5,075 nt of DNA from NCBI GenBank assembly GCA_910577675.1, contig CAJTOR010000090.1, positions 1-5,075 on the forward strand, in the 5' to 3' direction. The stretch comes from an uncultured Lachnospiraceae bacterium. Lineage in GTDB: Bacteria; Bacillota; Clostridia; Lachnospirales; Lachnospiraceae. Position 1 is the first letter of the stretch. Each line of letters begins with the position of its first letter. Position numbers and translations under genes: made by a program. Positions 1-5,075 of this stretch are shown here, in pieces. The notes beneath the pieces were generated by a model that was not told the origin of the DNA, made no database searches, and saw only the letters and a list, made by a program, of their open reading frames with translations.

Positions 1-822
1 TGCAAATGGACCTGAAGTTTTTTTCGATACCAAAAGGATGATTAGTACAAGAGTATTTATTATTATCCAATCAAGAAATAGTGTATGGAGCAATAAATAC
101 CCATATGTTACCAAGCAATCTGATCGCAAAAAAGCATTCCATAATCCGCACTGAATACTCGTATCATATCCACACAAACCATACCGCAGGAGATAACTTC
201 CGCATAATACCATCATTACAACAAAAAAAACTATATTCGCAAGCATAAGGCATGCCCATGTCTTTTCTTTTATCAGTTTTCTCCTGCCATATTTTAATGT
301 CAGTATAAACGGATACACACCACACTGCTTATCAAAAGAAATCACAGGTGCTACGATCAGAATAAGAACAAAGGGGAAACATACCATCACCTCTTTAATA
401 CCTATAAATATATGCTGCCATACATCGGAATACCCATACTGTATCTTTTCCAGTTCTTCTGTTTCTAATTGTGGATATGCTTCCTGCAAAGAGCGGGGAT
501 ACCTAAAAATCAAGCGCTCAAAAAGGGTTAAAGTTGTATTTCTTACTTCCACTCCATTTTTTTTAATCCCCACCGGTTTATTCTGATATTCATCCCATAA
601 TTCCTCCAGTTTTTCGTCCGTTATACTTCCCTTATATTTTTCTGCCACCTTTTGATTCATCAAGATTGCTTCTTTTCCTACAATTACATCCCCAGTATCC
701 GTCACTGAATTTTCATTATATCTAACATCAAAGTAAAATAAATAAATTGTATAAATCACTAAAAAGCAAATACCACACCATACACTTTTCCTGGACAATA
801 TTTTTTTCATTTCCCAATACAT
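1..822 (-). CDS. ABC-2 type transporter permease, partial (C-terminus beyond left edge)
   Basis: Continuous reading frame of 274 codons running off the left edge without a stop. The start is the ATG at 822, 6 nt after GGAGG (829-833); an in-frame ATG at 828 is too close to that site. The protein begins MYWEMKKILSRK and has a first membrane helix at about residues 14-31. A hydrophilic, probably extracellular, segment of about 105 residues (32-138) follows. Further helices lie near 139-162, 189-212 and 240-265. Residues 168-187 (GVYPFILTLKYGRRKLIKEK) resemble the cytoplasmic loop of ABC-2 permeases, which typically reads 'G..P.lLt..yGR..li..K'. Such proteins form the membrane part of an ABC exporter with a separate ATPase, often for peptides or antibiotics. 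The ATPase would have to lie beyond the left edge or elsewhere. The family call is fairly firm; the substrate is unknown. Confidence 0.75.
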   Translation of the reverse strand, partial: MYWEMKKILSRKSVWCGICFLVIYTIYLFYFDVRYNENSVTDTGDVIVGKEAILMNQKVAEKYKGSITDEKLEELWDEYQNKPVGIKKNGVEVRNTTLTLFERLIFRYPRSLQEAYPQLETEELEKIQYGYSDVWQHIFIGIKEVMVCFPFVLILIVAPVISFDKQCGVYPFILTLKYGRRKLIKEKTWACLMLANIVFFVVMMVLCGSYLLRYGLCGYDTSIQCGLWNAFLRSDCLVTYGYLLLHTLFLDWIIINTLVLIILLVSKKTSGPFA

Positions 823-865
823 TTTCATCCTCCTTCCACAACAACCGGAAACGGCACGGTACTTA

Positions 866-901
866 AAAGTATCCTACTGTTCTGTTCCTTGTCAATACTT
901 T
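866..901. promoter_or_regulatory. Inverted repeat covering the permease promoter (possible operator)
   Basis: AAAGTAT at 866-872 and its exact complement ATACTTT at 895-901 frame a 22-nt spacer. The arms touch the -35 and -10 of the TTGACA promoter. A dyad centred between -35 and -10 is the arrangement used by MerR-type regulators, but the arms are short and AT-rich, so chance is possible. Confidence 0.25.
868..895 (-). promoter_or_regulatory. Putative promoter of the permease gene
   Basis: Read leftward, a perfect TTGACA (895-890) is followed after 16 bp by GATACT (873-868). An alternative -10 is TACTTT (871-866) with an 18-bp spacer. Transcription would start near 861, giving a leader of about 40 nt before the permease ATG. 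The -35 is consensus and the -10 is only fair, which would suit an activated promoter. Confidence 0.5.
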
Positions 902-936
902 GGATGTAACTGGTTGTTTTTTGGATTCATTCGGTC

Positions 937-948
937 ATTTTACAATTC
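937..948. repeat. Possible single half-site related to the 51-bp palindromes
   Basis: ATTTTACAATTC matches the inner end of the palindrome arm (ATTTTACGATTC at 4964-4975) at 11 of 12 positions. It lies between the leftward promoter beside palindrome 1 and the TTGACA promoter. No partner arm is present. The match is short and AT-rich, so this is weak. Confidence 0.2.
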
Positions 949-984
949 GAGTAACTTTTTCCGTCACAAATAAAACTTATATTG

Positions 985-1013
985 ATGATACATCATATCA
1001 ACAGAATTGTAAA
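985..1013 (-). promoter_or_regulatory. Putative leftward promoter beside palindrome 1
   Basis: Leftward -35-like TTTACA (1013-1008) lies in the outer end of the left palindrome arm. After exactly 17 bp comes TATCAT (990-985), 5 of 6 to the -10 consensus. It would transcribe toward the permease with a leader of about 156 nt. It has the same geometry as the other three promoters flanking the two palindromes, which raises its credibility. Confidence 0.4.
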
Positions 1014-1057
1014 GTGCAGAATCGTAAAATTAAATTTTTTAATTCTACACTTTACAA
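1007..1057. repeat. 51-bp dispersed palindrome, copy 1 (putative operator)
   Basis: Left arm 1007-1030, spacer TAA 1031-1033, right arm 1034-1057. The arms pair at 20 of 24 positions; the four mismatches are in the inner two thirds. The left arm starts TTGTAAAGTGCAGAATC and matches the left arm of copy 2 at 23 of 24 positions; the full 51 nt agree at 43 positions. The outer ends double as -35-like hexamers for promoters pointing away on both sides. It most likely binds a dimeric or tetrameric regulator. A small palindromic mobile repeat is the main alternative. Confidence 0.7.
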
Positions 1058-1079
1058 TACAAGAATAATATGATAATAT
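1051..1079 (+). promoter_or_regulatory. Putative rightward promoter of the 249-residue gene
   Basis: TTTACA (1051-1056) in the outer right arm of palindrome 1 is followed after 17 bp by TAATAT (1074-1079). An overlapping GATAAT (1072-1077) has a better -10 but a 15-bp spacer. The start would be near 1086, leaving a leader of about 165 nt before the gene at 1252. Confidence 0.4.
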
Positions 1080-1111
1080 GAATTTACATAGTGATATACA
1101 AGTCTTTAATA

Positions 1112-1144
1112 TGCCGGATGTCCATGCAATGTTAAATTCCGGTA
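1112..1144 (+). other. Small hairpin in the leader of the 249-residue gene
   Basis: TGCCGGA (1112-1118) pairs with TCCGGTA (1138-1144) with one G-U pair and a 19-nt loop. It has no following T-run, so it is not an intrinsic terminator. It is one of the few GC-rich spots in an otherwise AT-rich leader. No known riboswitch is recognised. Confidence 0.2.
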
Positions 1145-1206
1145 AGCAAGGATTTATACATATTTTCTTTTTCCATTAACAAGCACAACTTATTATGGGA
1201 ACAACA

Positions 1207-1212
1207 TATAAT
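1207..1212 (+). promoter_or_regulatory. Isolated consensus -10 (TATAAT)
   Basis: A perfect TATAAT lies 39 nt before the start codon at 1252, but no recognisable -35 is found 16-18 bp upstream and there is no extended TG. It could be a second, activator-dependent start site or a chance match in AT-rich DNA. Confidence 0.2.
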
Positions 1213-1251
1213 ACAACATTAACCATTAATATTTCATAACAGGAGGTTTCT

Positions 1252-2001
1252 ATGTGGCAGTGTAACCTGATTATTGTAAAAAATAAAGATGCAATTTCCT
1301 ATATGGAAAAAATGAGATATAACGTATATCATCTGGACAGTTTGAGGGGATGGAGATCTTATTACTCTGATGATAAATGCTACCTTGACCAGCTTGTAGG
1401 ATCACATGCCCTGACTCTTTCAGAATCTGGGAAATATCCATATGAGTTATCCGCACAAGATTATACACGCGCCGTCCAAAAGGAAAATGCCTTTTGGGAT
1501 CTTGTACTAGCAAGACAAAAGGAGGAAGGATTTTCTGAGCAGGTTAAGCAAGTATGTGATTTAACTGTAAAACAATGCCGGTTAGCACAAGAAATTCTCC
1601 TGTGGGAAGATCCACTAGAAACATCTCCTATAAAGGATGAAAATGAGTTAATAAAAAAGAAGCAGGAATTGTCAGTGCTCGAAGCCCTTTACGATGAATT
1701 TGCCAAGGATAAAATCTTAATGCATGCAATGTGTTATAAAGAAGAACAAATTTATAGAGAATTCTATCAATATCCTGGGCAATGGGGTTTTCATATAAAA
1801 GAGTATATTTATTACTATACAATATTTTTAGAGCTTCTGAAATTTGAACCTTATATTTATTTCACCTATTTGGACGAGGAAGAGCGTAAAGAGTTTAAAC
1901 TTGTCAATACAATTCAACTGGATGATTTGCAGATTGGCGACCTCGCATTATTATGTAGCAATGATGTAATAAAAATTGGCAGACCTTGGGGAATTCTTTA
2001 A
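1252..2001 (+). CDS. Uncharacterised 249-residue soluble protein
   Basis: The start is well defined: AGGAGG (1241-1246) sits 5 nt before the ATG. I do not recognise the family. There is no signal peptide, lipobox or clear membrane helix, so it should be cytosolic. Tyrosine is very high (21 of 249), with six tryptophans and six cysteines (4, 43, 102, 109, 161, 235) that form no CxxC metal site. Residues about 70-120 and 130-172 look helical and charged, including a lysine/glutamate-rich stretch at 128-145 that may be a short coiled coil. A run of tyrosines (IYYYT, 186-190) follows a QWGF turn. The C-terminal part (200-249) is mixed and ends IKIGRPWGIL. It stands alone on the plus strand, divergent from the permease across palindrome 1 and convergent with the exporter. 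It might be a regulator, immunity or accessory protein of the transport genes, but nothing in it shows this. Confidence 0.85.
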   Translation: MWQCNLIIVKNKDAISYMEKMRYNVYHLDSLRGWRSYYSDDKCYLDQLVGSHALTLSESGKYPYELSAQDYTRAVQKENAFWDLVLARQKEEGFSEQVKQVCDLTVKQCRLAQEILLWEDPLETSPIKDENELIKKKQELSVLEALYDEFAKDKILMHAMCYKEEQIYREFYQYPGQWGFHIKEYIYYYTIFLELLKFEPYIYFTYLDEEERKEFKLVNTIQLDDLQIGDLALLCSNDVIKIGRPWGIL

Positions 2002-2021
2002 AAAATCACAATTTTATCAGT

Positions 2022-2044
2022 AAATAATTTTCCACAAATTATTT
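2022..2044. repeat. Perfect AT-only inverted repeat after the 249-residue gene
   Basis: AAATAATTT (2022-2030), loop TCCAC, AAATTATTT (2036-2044). A 9-bp all-A/T stem lies 20 nt past the stop at 2001. It is weak as a terminator because the stem has no G-C pairs and no T-run follows it. Confidence 0.4.
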
Positions 2045-2050
2045 CAATAA

Positions 2051-2118
2051 GAGTTTGATTGTAGCAGCTCACAGTGAAAATTTCAATAAGAAATTTGTGA
2101 GCCGCCACAATCAAATTC
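2051..2118. terminator. Large hairpin between convergent genes (possible bidirectional terminator)
   Basis: Arms 2051-2073 and 2096-2118 match at 20 of 23 positions. All three differences are transitions: two become G-U pairs in the minus-strand RNA and one in the plus-strand RNA. In the loop, AAATTTC (2078-2084) and GAAATTT (2090-2096) can extend the structure. It sits 49 nt after the plus-strand gene and 29 nt after the exporter stop on the other strand, the usual place for a shared terminator. Neither side has the T-run of a classical intrinsic terminator. It may work by structure alone, protect 3' ends, or be a dispersed palindromic repeat. Confidence 0.5.
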
Positions 2119-2147
2119 CAATAAATATTTAAATCTTGCTGTTTATA

Positions 2148-3767
2148 CTATACTATCTCCGCTAGCTTTCCATCTTTCAAAACAATCACTCGGTCATATT
2201 TCTCCAACTTTTCCTTCGTTTGCTGATGGGTCACAGTAATAATGGTTTTATCTTTCCTTTTTAATATATTATCCTCCAATTCGTCAGCGATTGCCGGGTC
2301 AAGATTTGCGGTAAACTCATCCAGAAGCAGTATCTGACTATTGCGCAGTAGGGCGCGCGCCAGACCGATTCTCTGTTTTTCACCACCGGAAAAATTACTT
2401 CCGTTTTCATGGATCATAGTTTCAAGTCCTTCCGGCAGTGCAGCAACCATTTTTTTCAACCCGGTCTGCTCTATCACATCCAAAATCTGCTGTTCCGAAT
2501 AGTCGTCACAAAACAATGTTATATTATTGCGGATGGTATCGTTAAATAAAAAGGTATCCTGCTTTACCATTGTAATCGCATTTGACATCTTCCTTCGCCC
2601 AATATTTTTAATGTCCACCCCTTTTATTGCGATTTTGCCCGTATAATTCTGGTAAATACCCGAAAGCAAACTAAGCAGGGAACTCTTCCCGGCACCGCTG
2701 CTGCCCAAAAGCACATAATGTCCCCCCTCCCTGAAACAATAAGTGCAGTCCCGCAGCACCTTCTTTTCTCCATAACCATATGTAATGCCATCCAAAGTAA
2801 TATCTCCTTTAGAAAGCACTTCACCAGATATATCCTTCACTGTTTGCTTTTCCAGAATTTTGTCAAACCGCTCTTTTATCGGTTTTGCAGCATAAAAATT
2901 TGCTATTACGGTCGGAATACTTGTAATCGGCGCTACCACCTTGCCAATCAAATGCCCAAACCCAATAACCATCCCCGCGGAAAACAGTCCCTTCTGTGAA
3001 AAATAAGCTGCTGCCCCCATAACAAGTACTGTTGAAAGCAAACCAACAAATTCTCCCACACATGCGCATATAATCCTGTAATTCTCACTGCCCCTTTTCG
3101 CCGCCTCGACTTCGGTATTTTTTGTCCGGTGTTTGATAATAATCGCATCCATTGTGTGAAACAAATGAATAATACCAAACCCCGAAAAATCATCTTTGAT
3201 TTCCTCCGTGTACTCCCCGAGTTTCCCGCTATATACTCTCATGCTCCTCTCTAAAGGGCTGGTTGTGATCCTAGTCGTGACAAGTGTGATAAGAGCCAGA
3301 ACCAACATTACAATAAGCATAACGGGCTGTACCATAATGGTAATCAATGACGATGACAAAAACGCCACCAACATCTCCCCTGTTCTTATCATATTGTGAA
3401 AATAGGTATCTTCGATAATCCCAATATTATTGCTCAATTCATTGATATATTCCGCACTGCTCTGGGTTTCGAAATCCGCCATATTCTGAAAATAAATATG
3501 CTCAAACAAATCATTTTTCAAGCCTTTCCTTGTTTCCGCAATGATGTAAGCTTTTATATAGTAATATCCACTCTGCAATAAAATATAGACAAACACAAAA
3601 AGTACACTGTAAAGCAAGGTGGAAAGCAGCTTATCCTGCTGCCCGGAAACACAATCAATCAATGCGCTCATTACAAGCGAAAATAAGGTTCCCCCCACCC
3701 CGCTTGCTATCATCAAAAGAATTACAAAAACAGTTAACAGCTTGTTCTTTGTCATGTACCGAATCAT
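2148..3767 (-). CDS. ABC exporter, fused transmembrane domain and ATPase (half-transporter)
   Basis: A 539-residue exporter that should act as a homo- or heterodimer in the cytoplasmic membrane, using ATP to move a substrate outward. The start ATG is 9 nt after AGGAG (3781-3777). The membrane domain spans about 1-295, with helices near 9-39, 48-78, 130-147, 148-165, 231-256 and 261-290. The ATPase spans about 320-539: A-loop tyrosine near 332, Walker A GSSGAGKS (355-362), Q-loop Q403 (VKQDTFLF), signature FSGGEKQR (459-466), Walker B ILLLDE (479-484), D-loop NLD (488-490) and H-loop H514. All catalytic residues are present, so it should be active. The signature is FSGGE rather than LSGGQ. It lacks an N-terminal C39 peptidase domain, so it does not itself cleave a double-glycine leader. 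It follows the lipoprotein gene on the same strand after 59 bp with no convincing terminator between, so an operon is likely. Substrate unknown; peptide or lipid are options for this family. Confidence 0.93.
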   Translation of the reverse strand: MIRYMTKNKLLTVFVILLMIASGVGGTLFSLVMSALIDCVSGQQDKLLSTLLYSVLFVFVYILLQSGYYYIKAYIIAETRKGLKNDLFEHIYFQNMADFETQSSAEYINELSNNIGIIEDTYFHNMIRTGEMLVAFLSSSLITIMVQPVMLIVMLVLALITLVTTRITTSPLERSMRVYSGKLGEYTEEIKDDFSGFGIIHLFHTMDAIIIKHRTKNTEVEAAKRGSENYRIICACVGEFVGLLSTVLVMGAAAYFSQKGLFSAGMVIGFGHLIGKVVAPITSIPTVIANFYAAKPIKERFDKILEKQTVKDISGEVLSKGDITLDGITYGYGEKKVLRDCTYCFREGGHYVLLGSSGAGKSSLLSLLSGIYQNYTGKIAIKGVDIKNIGRRKMSNAITMVKQDTFLFNDTIRNNITLFCDDYSEQQILDVIEQTGLKKMVAALPEGLETMIHENGSNFSGGEKQRIGLARALLRNSQILLLDEFTANLDPAIADELEDNILKRKDKTIITVTHQQTKEKLEKYDRVIVLKDGKLAEIV

Positions 3768-3826
3768 ATTTGAGTTCTCCTAATTTAAAATTTTAAAAAC
3801 CTGTACATTTAGGCAAAAAGATGCTT

Positions 3827-4741
3827 TTACCTTATTTCAACGGAATCCATGATTTCCATAATCTGTTCCGTTTCCTCTCCATATACTTTAAATTTGCAGT
3901 CAGAGCGAACCATGTCATATTCTATCACTGTCTGACCATCTTTTGTAAATGTCATTCGGTAAGCGCTTAGACCGGATTTGAATTTATAATACTCCCATGT
4001 ACCATCTTCTTTTTCTACAATCCCAGAAAGCCTGTCAGGTTCCAATACAAATTTCGCGTCTGATTCTTCCGGACAAACATCAAGATGGTCAAAAATCAAT
4101 TCAGTACCTTCCCGTTTCCATACGGCATCGATCAGGGTTCCCTGTTTTACTGTCAATTCCGCCTGCAAAAATTCGTTCCAGATATGTAACCGATACGGTC
4201 GCTTTGCATTTTCTGAAACCTTTTTCGGAAGCCCAAAATGTCCAAACGCAATACTGCCAAGAAAAGCGCGCAATTCTTCCTCATGCTCCAGATAGTCTTT
4301 CTTCGACGTAACAAGAACGACATAGTATTCTGATTCAGGATGATAGATATACTCTTTATAGTAATATTCCCCATCTAACAGCTTCCGCATGCCAGTACTG
4401 CCATCCGCAAAAGCAAAATCTTCGATTTCACCGCTTATTCTTTCGAACGGTTCCCTTGACGATGCACTTCTTCGCGTCAGGATAATATGCGCACTGGGGT
4501 CAGTTTTACTGTAATAAAACAGTGCCTCGACCGACTTGTCATTCTCCCCTTCATATTCGTAAAAACTTTTTGAATAGGAAGGAAAAATGCGGTAATCCCA
4601 AGTTTGGGGCAAATCACAGGAGAAAATGTATTCACTGTGCAAAAGCAATGCAAAACCATCCTCCCCTCCCTCAGTCACTTTTCCACTGCACGATGTCAGG
4701 AACAGAAAAATGATACATAAAAAAGAAATTACTTTTTTCAA
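3827..4741 (-). CDS. Secreted lipoprotein, two-domain, TTG start
   Basis: A 304-residue protein if started at the TTG at 4741, 5 nt after AAGGAGG (4753-4747). A longer in-frame version from the TTG at 4759 would place the start upstream of this ribosome site and is unlikely. The N-terminus is MKK, a hydrophobic core (VISFLCIIFLFL) and lipobox LTSC, with lipidated Cys18. It should therefore be anchored on the outer face of the membrane. Residues about 36-166 run from 'YIFSCDLPQTWDYRIFPS' to 'LRAFLGSIAF'. That pattern recalls PsbP/Mog1-like domains of Firmicute lipoproteins, which usually start 'fsf.lP..W' and end 'il.Si.f'. Residues 183-304 may be a second related domain, ending IMEIMDSVEIR. 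The fold assignment is tentative. As first gene of a probable operon with an ABC exporter it could be an accessory, chaperone or immunity lipoprotein. It does not look like a classical solute-binding protein, and the partner is an exporter, not an importer. Confidence 0.85.
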   Translation of the reverse strand: MKKVISFLCIIFLFLTSCSGKVTEGGEDGFALLLHSEYIFSCDLPQTWDYRIFPSYSKSFYEYEGENDKSVEALFYYSKTDPSAHIILTRRSASSREPFERISGEIEDFAFADGSTGMRKLLDGEYYYKEYIYHPESEYYVVLVTSKKDYLEHEEELRAFLGSIAFGHFGLPKKVSENAKRPYRLHIWNEFLQAELTVKQGTLIDAVWKREGTELIFDHLDVCPEESDAKFVLEPDRLSGIVEKEDGTWEYYKFKSGLSAYRMTFTKDGQTVIEYDMVRSDCKFKVYGEETEQIMEIMDSVEIR

Positions 4742-4746
4742 AACAG

Positions 4747-4753
4747 CCTCCTT
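4747..4753 (-). promoter_or_regulatory. Ribosome binding site that fixes the lipoprotein TTG start
   Basis: AAGGAGG read leftward, 5 nt before TTG at 4741. It selects this start over the upstream TTG at 4759, whose reading frame would include the site itself as codons for Lys-Glu-Ala. Confidence 0.8.
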
Positions 4754-4824
4754 TTTCAAAACTTTAATACGCGAAATAATTTATTTTTTCCTGAACGGCA
4801 AGTAATAATCAGTTCCACTCCAAA

Positions 4825-4872
4825 TTACTTTTCATCGTTTATTCGTTTCTTAAAAAATCTTCCGTAATACAT
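4825..4872 (-). CDS. Possible 15-codon leader peptide or gene remnant
   Basis: Read leftward, GGAAGGAGG runs directly into ATG at 4872, opening MYYGRFFKKRINDEK and a TAA stop. The ORF lies in the leader between the leftward promoter at 4915-4943 and the lipoprotein. GGAGG abuts the ATG with no spacer; the upstream AGGA at -10 to -7 would give a more normal distance. The permease gene has the same GGAAGGAGGATG string before a start that also begins Met-Tyr. This could be a leader peptide, the stump of a deleted membrane-protein gene, or chance. Confidence 0.25.
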   Translation of the reverse strand: MYYGRFFKKRINDEK

Positions 4873-4914
4873 CCTCCTTCCTTTTCCATATTAACGTGAT
4901 AAAATCTTATAATC

Positions 4915-4943
4915 ATAATACAGCATAAAATCCGTTTTGTAAC
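4915..4943 (-). promoter_or_regulatory. Putative leftward promoter of the lipoprotein-exporter operon
   Basis: Leftward GTTACA (4943-4938), inside the outer left arm of palindrome 2, then 17 bp, then TATTAT (4920-4915), 5 of 6 to consensus. Transcription would start near 4908, about 167 nt before the lipoprotein start. The -35 is poor (4 of 6), which fits an activator-dependent or operator-overlapped promoter. Confidence 0.45.
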
Positions 4944-4987
4944 GTGCAGAATCGTAAAATTTGATTTTACGATTCTGCACGTTACAA
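4937..4987. repeat. 51-bp dispersed palindrome, copy 2 (perfect; putative operator)
   Basis: Arms 4937-4960 and 4964-4987 are exact reverse complements over 24 bp around a 3-nt centre TTG (4961-4963). The left arm begins TTGTAACGTGCAGAATC. It is the same element as 1007-1057. The outer arm ends again serve as -35-like hexamers for promoters pointing away on both sides. Since transcription would start outside it, a DNA operator or cruciform is more likely than an RNA structure. A T-rich stretch on the right (4988-4992) leaves a rightward terminator as a weaker alternative, but no rightward gene precedes it. Confidence 0.8.
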
Positions 4988-5009
4988 TTTTTAATTTATA
5001 TAGTATAAT
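4981..5009 (+). promoter_or_regulatory. Putative rightward promoter at the right edge
   Basis: GTTACA (4981-4986), 17 bp, then a perfect TATAAT (5004-5009). This is the best -10 of the four flanking the palindromes. No ORF with a ribosome site starts between 5010 and 5075, so its gene would lie past the right edge; the matching leader at palindrome 1 is about 165 nt long. Confidence 0.5.
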
Positions 5010-5075
5010 AATATTGTAAAAGGCATATTCTGTTTTCAAACACCTGTGATATGACCTTATAAAATTTTAGAATAC

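Noticed and set aside
1078..1179. 33-codon ORF in the leader of the 249-residue gene, starting MNLHSDIQVF and ending in a run of Phe
   Set aside because: It has no ribosome site and its ATG overlaps the predicted -10, so it would precede the transcript start. Most likely a chance frame.
2041..2124. Repeated ATTTCAATAA units suggesting a CRISPR remnant
   Set aside because: Only about 10 bases repeat, spacing is uneven, the intervening DNA pairs with itself as one hairpin, and no cas gene is present.
2718..2999. Plus-strand frame of 93 codons opposite the exporter, and other frames overlapping the exporter and lipoprotein
   Set aside because: They are antisense or shifted to clearly conserved ABC ATPase and lipoprotein sequence and lack ribosome sites.
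3768..3826. AAAAGCATCTTTT as a terminator between lipoprotein and exporter
   Set aside because: The stem is only four A-T pairs and the spacing is short; read-through into the exporter is more likely.
4800..4830. AAGTAAT/ATTACTT inverted repeat in the lipoprotein leader
   Set aside because: Seven AT-rich base pairs around a 17-nt loop are too weak to claim a regulatory structure.
1007..4987. The two palindromes as ends of a transposon or integrated island
   Set aside because: Each copy is a complete palindrome, not a terminal half. No transposase or integrase lies between, and no flanking target duplication is visible.
4839..5039. 66-codon minus-strand frame crossing palindrome 2
   Set aside because: It runs through the palindrome and promoter elements with no ribosome site at its start; the only strong site lies near its 3' end and in a different frame from its ATG.

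Overview
The window reads as a piece of an AT-rich Gram-positive Clostridia-type chromosome, possibly Lachnospiraceae. This rests on strong GGAGG ribosome sites, a TTG start, a Gram-positive style lipoprotein signal and short AT-rich intergenic regions. No RNA gene, insertion sequence, integrase, CRISPR array or origin is visible.

Layout, left to right. (1) 1-822, minus strand: the first 274 residues of an ABC-2 type permease, cut by the left edge. (2) 823-1251: a regulatory region with a TTGACA promoter for the permease, a 51-bp palindrome at 1007-1057 and putative divergent promoters on both flanks. (3) 1252-2001, plus strand: an unrecognised 249-residue soluble, tyrosine-rich protein. (4) 2002-2147: a convergent intergenic region holding a small AT hairpin and a large imperfect hairpin. 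(5) 3767-2148, minus strand: a half-size ABC exporter with a fused transmembrane domain and ATPase. (6) 4741-3827, minus strand: a lipoprotein starting at TTG, 59 bp upstream of the exporter and probably in the same operon. (7) 4742-5075: a long leader with an orphan ribosome site and a 15-codon ORF, then a second copy of the palindrome at 4937-4987, again with putative divergent promoters.

The most notable structure is the pair of palindromes. Both have 24-bp arms and a 3-nt centre. On each side of each copy, the outer end of the arm forms a -35-like hexamer, followed exactly 17 bp outward by a -10-like hexamer. The starts of transcription would lie outside the palindrome, so it is more likely a DNA operator than an RNA hairpin. 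A base that differs between copies has changed in both arms, which fits selection for symmetry. My inference is that one unidentified regulator controls four transcription units: the permease, the 249-residue protein, the lipoprotein-exporter operon, and an unseen rightward unit beyond the right edge. Two of the visible units are ABC transport systems, so a peptide-export, immunity or envelope-stress regulon is plausible. No substrate or regulator gene is in the window.
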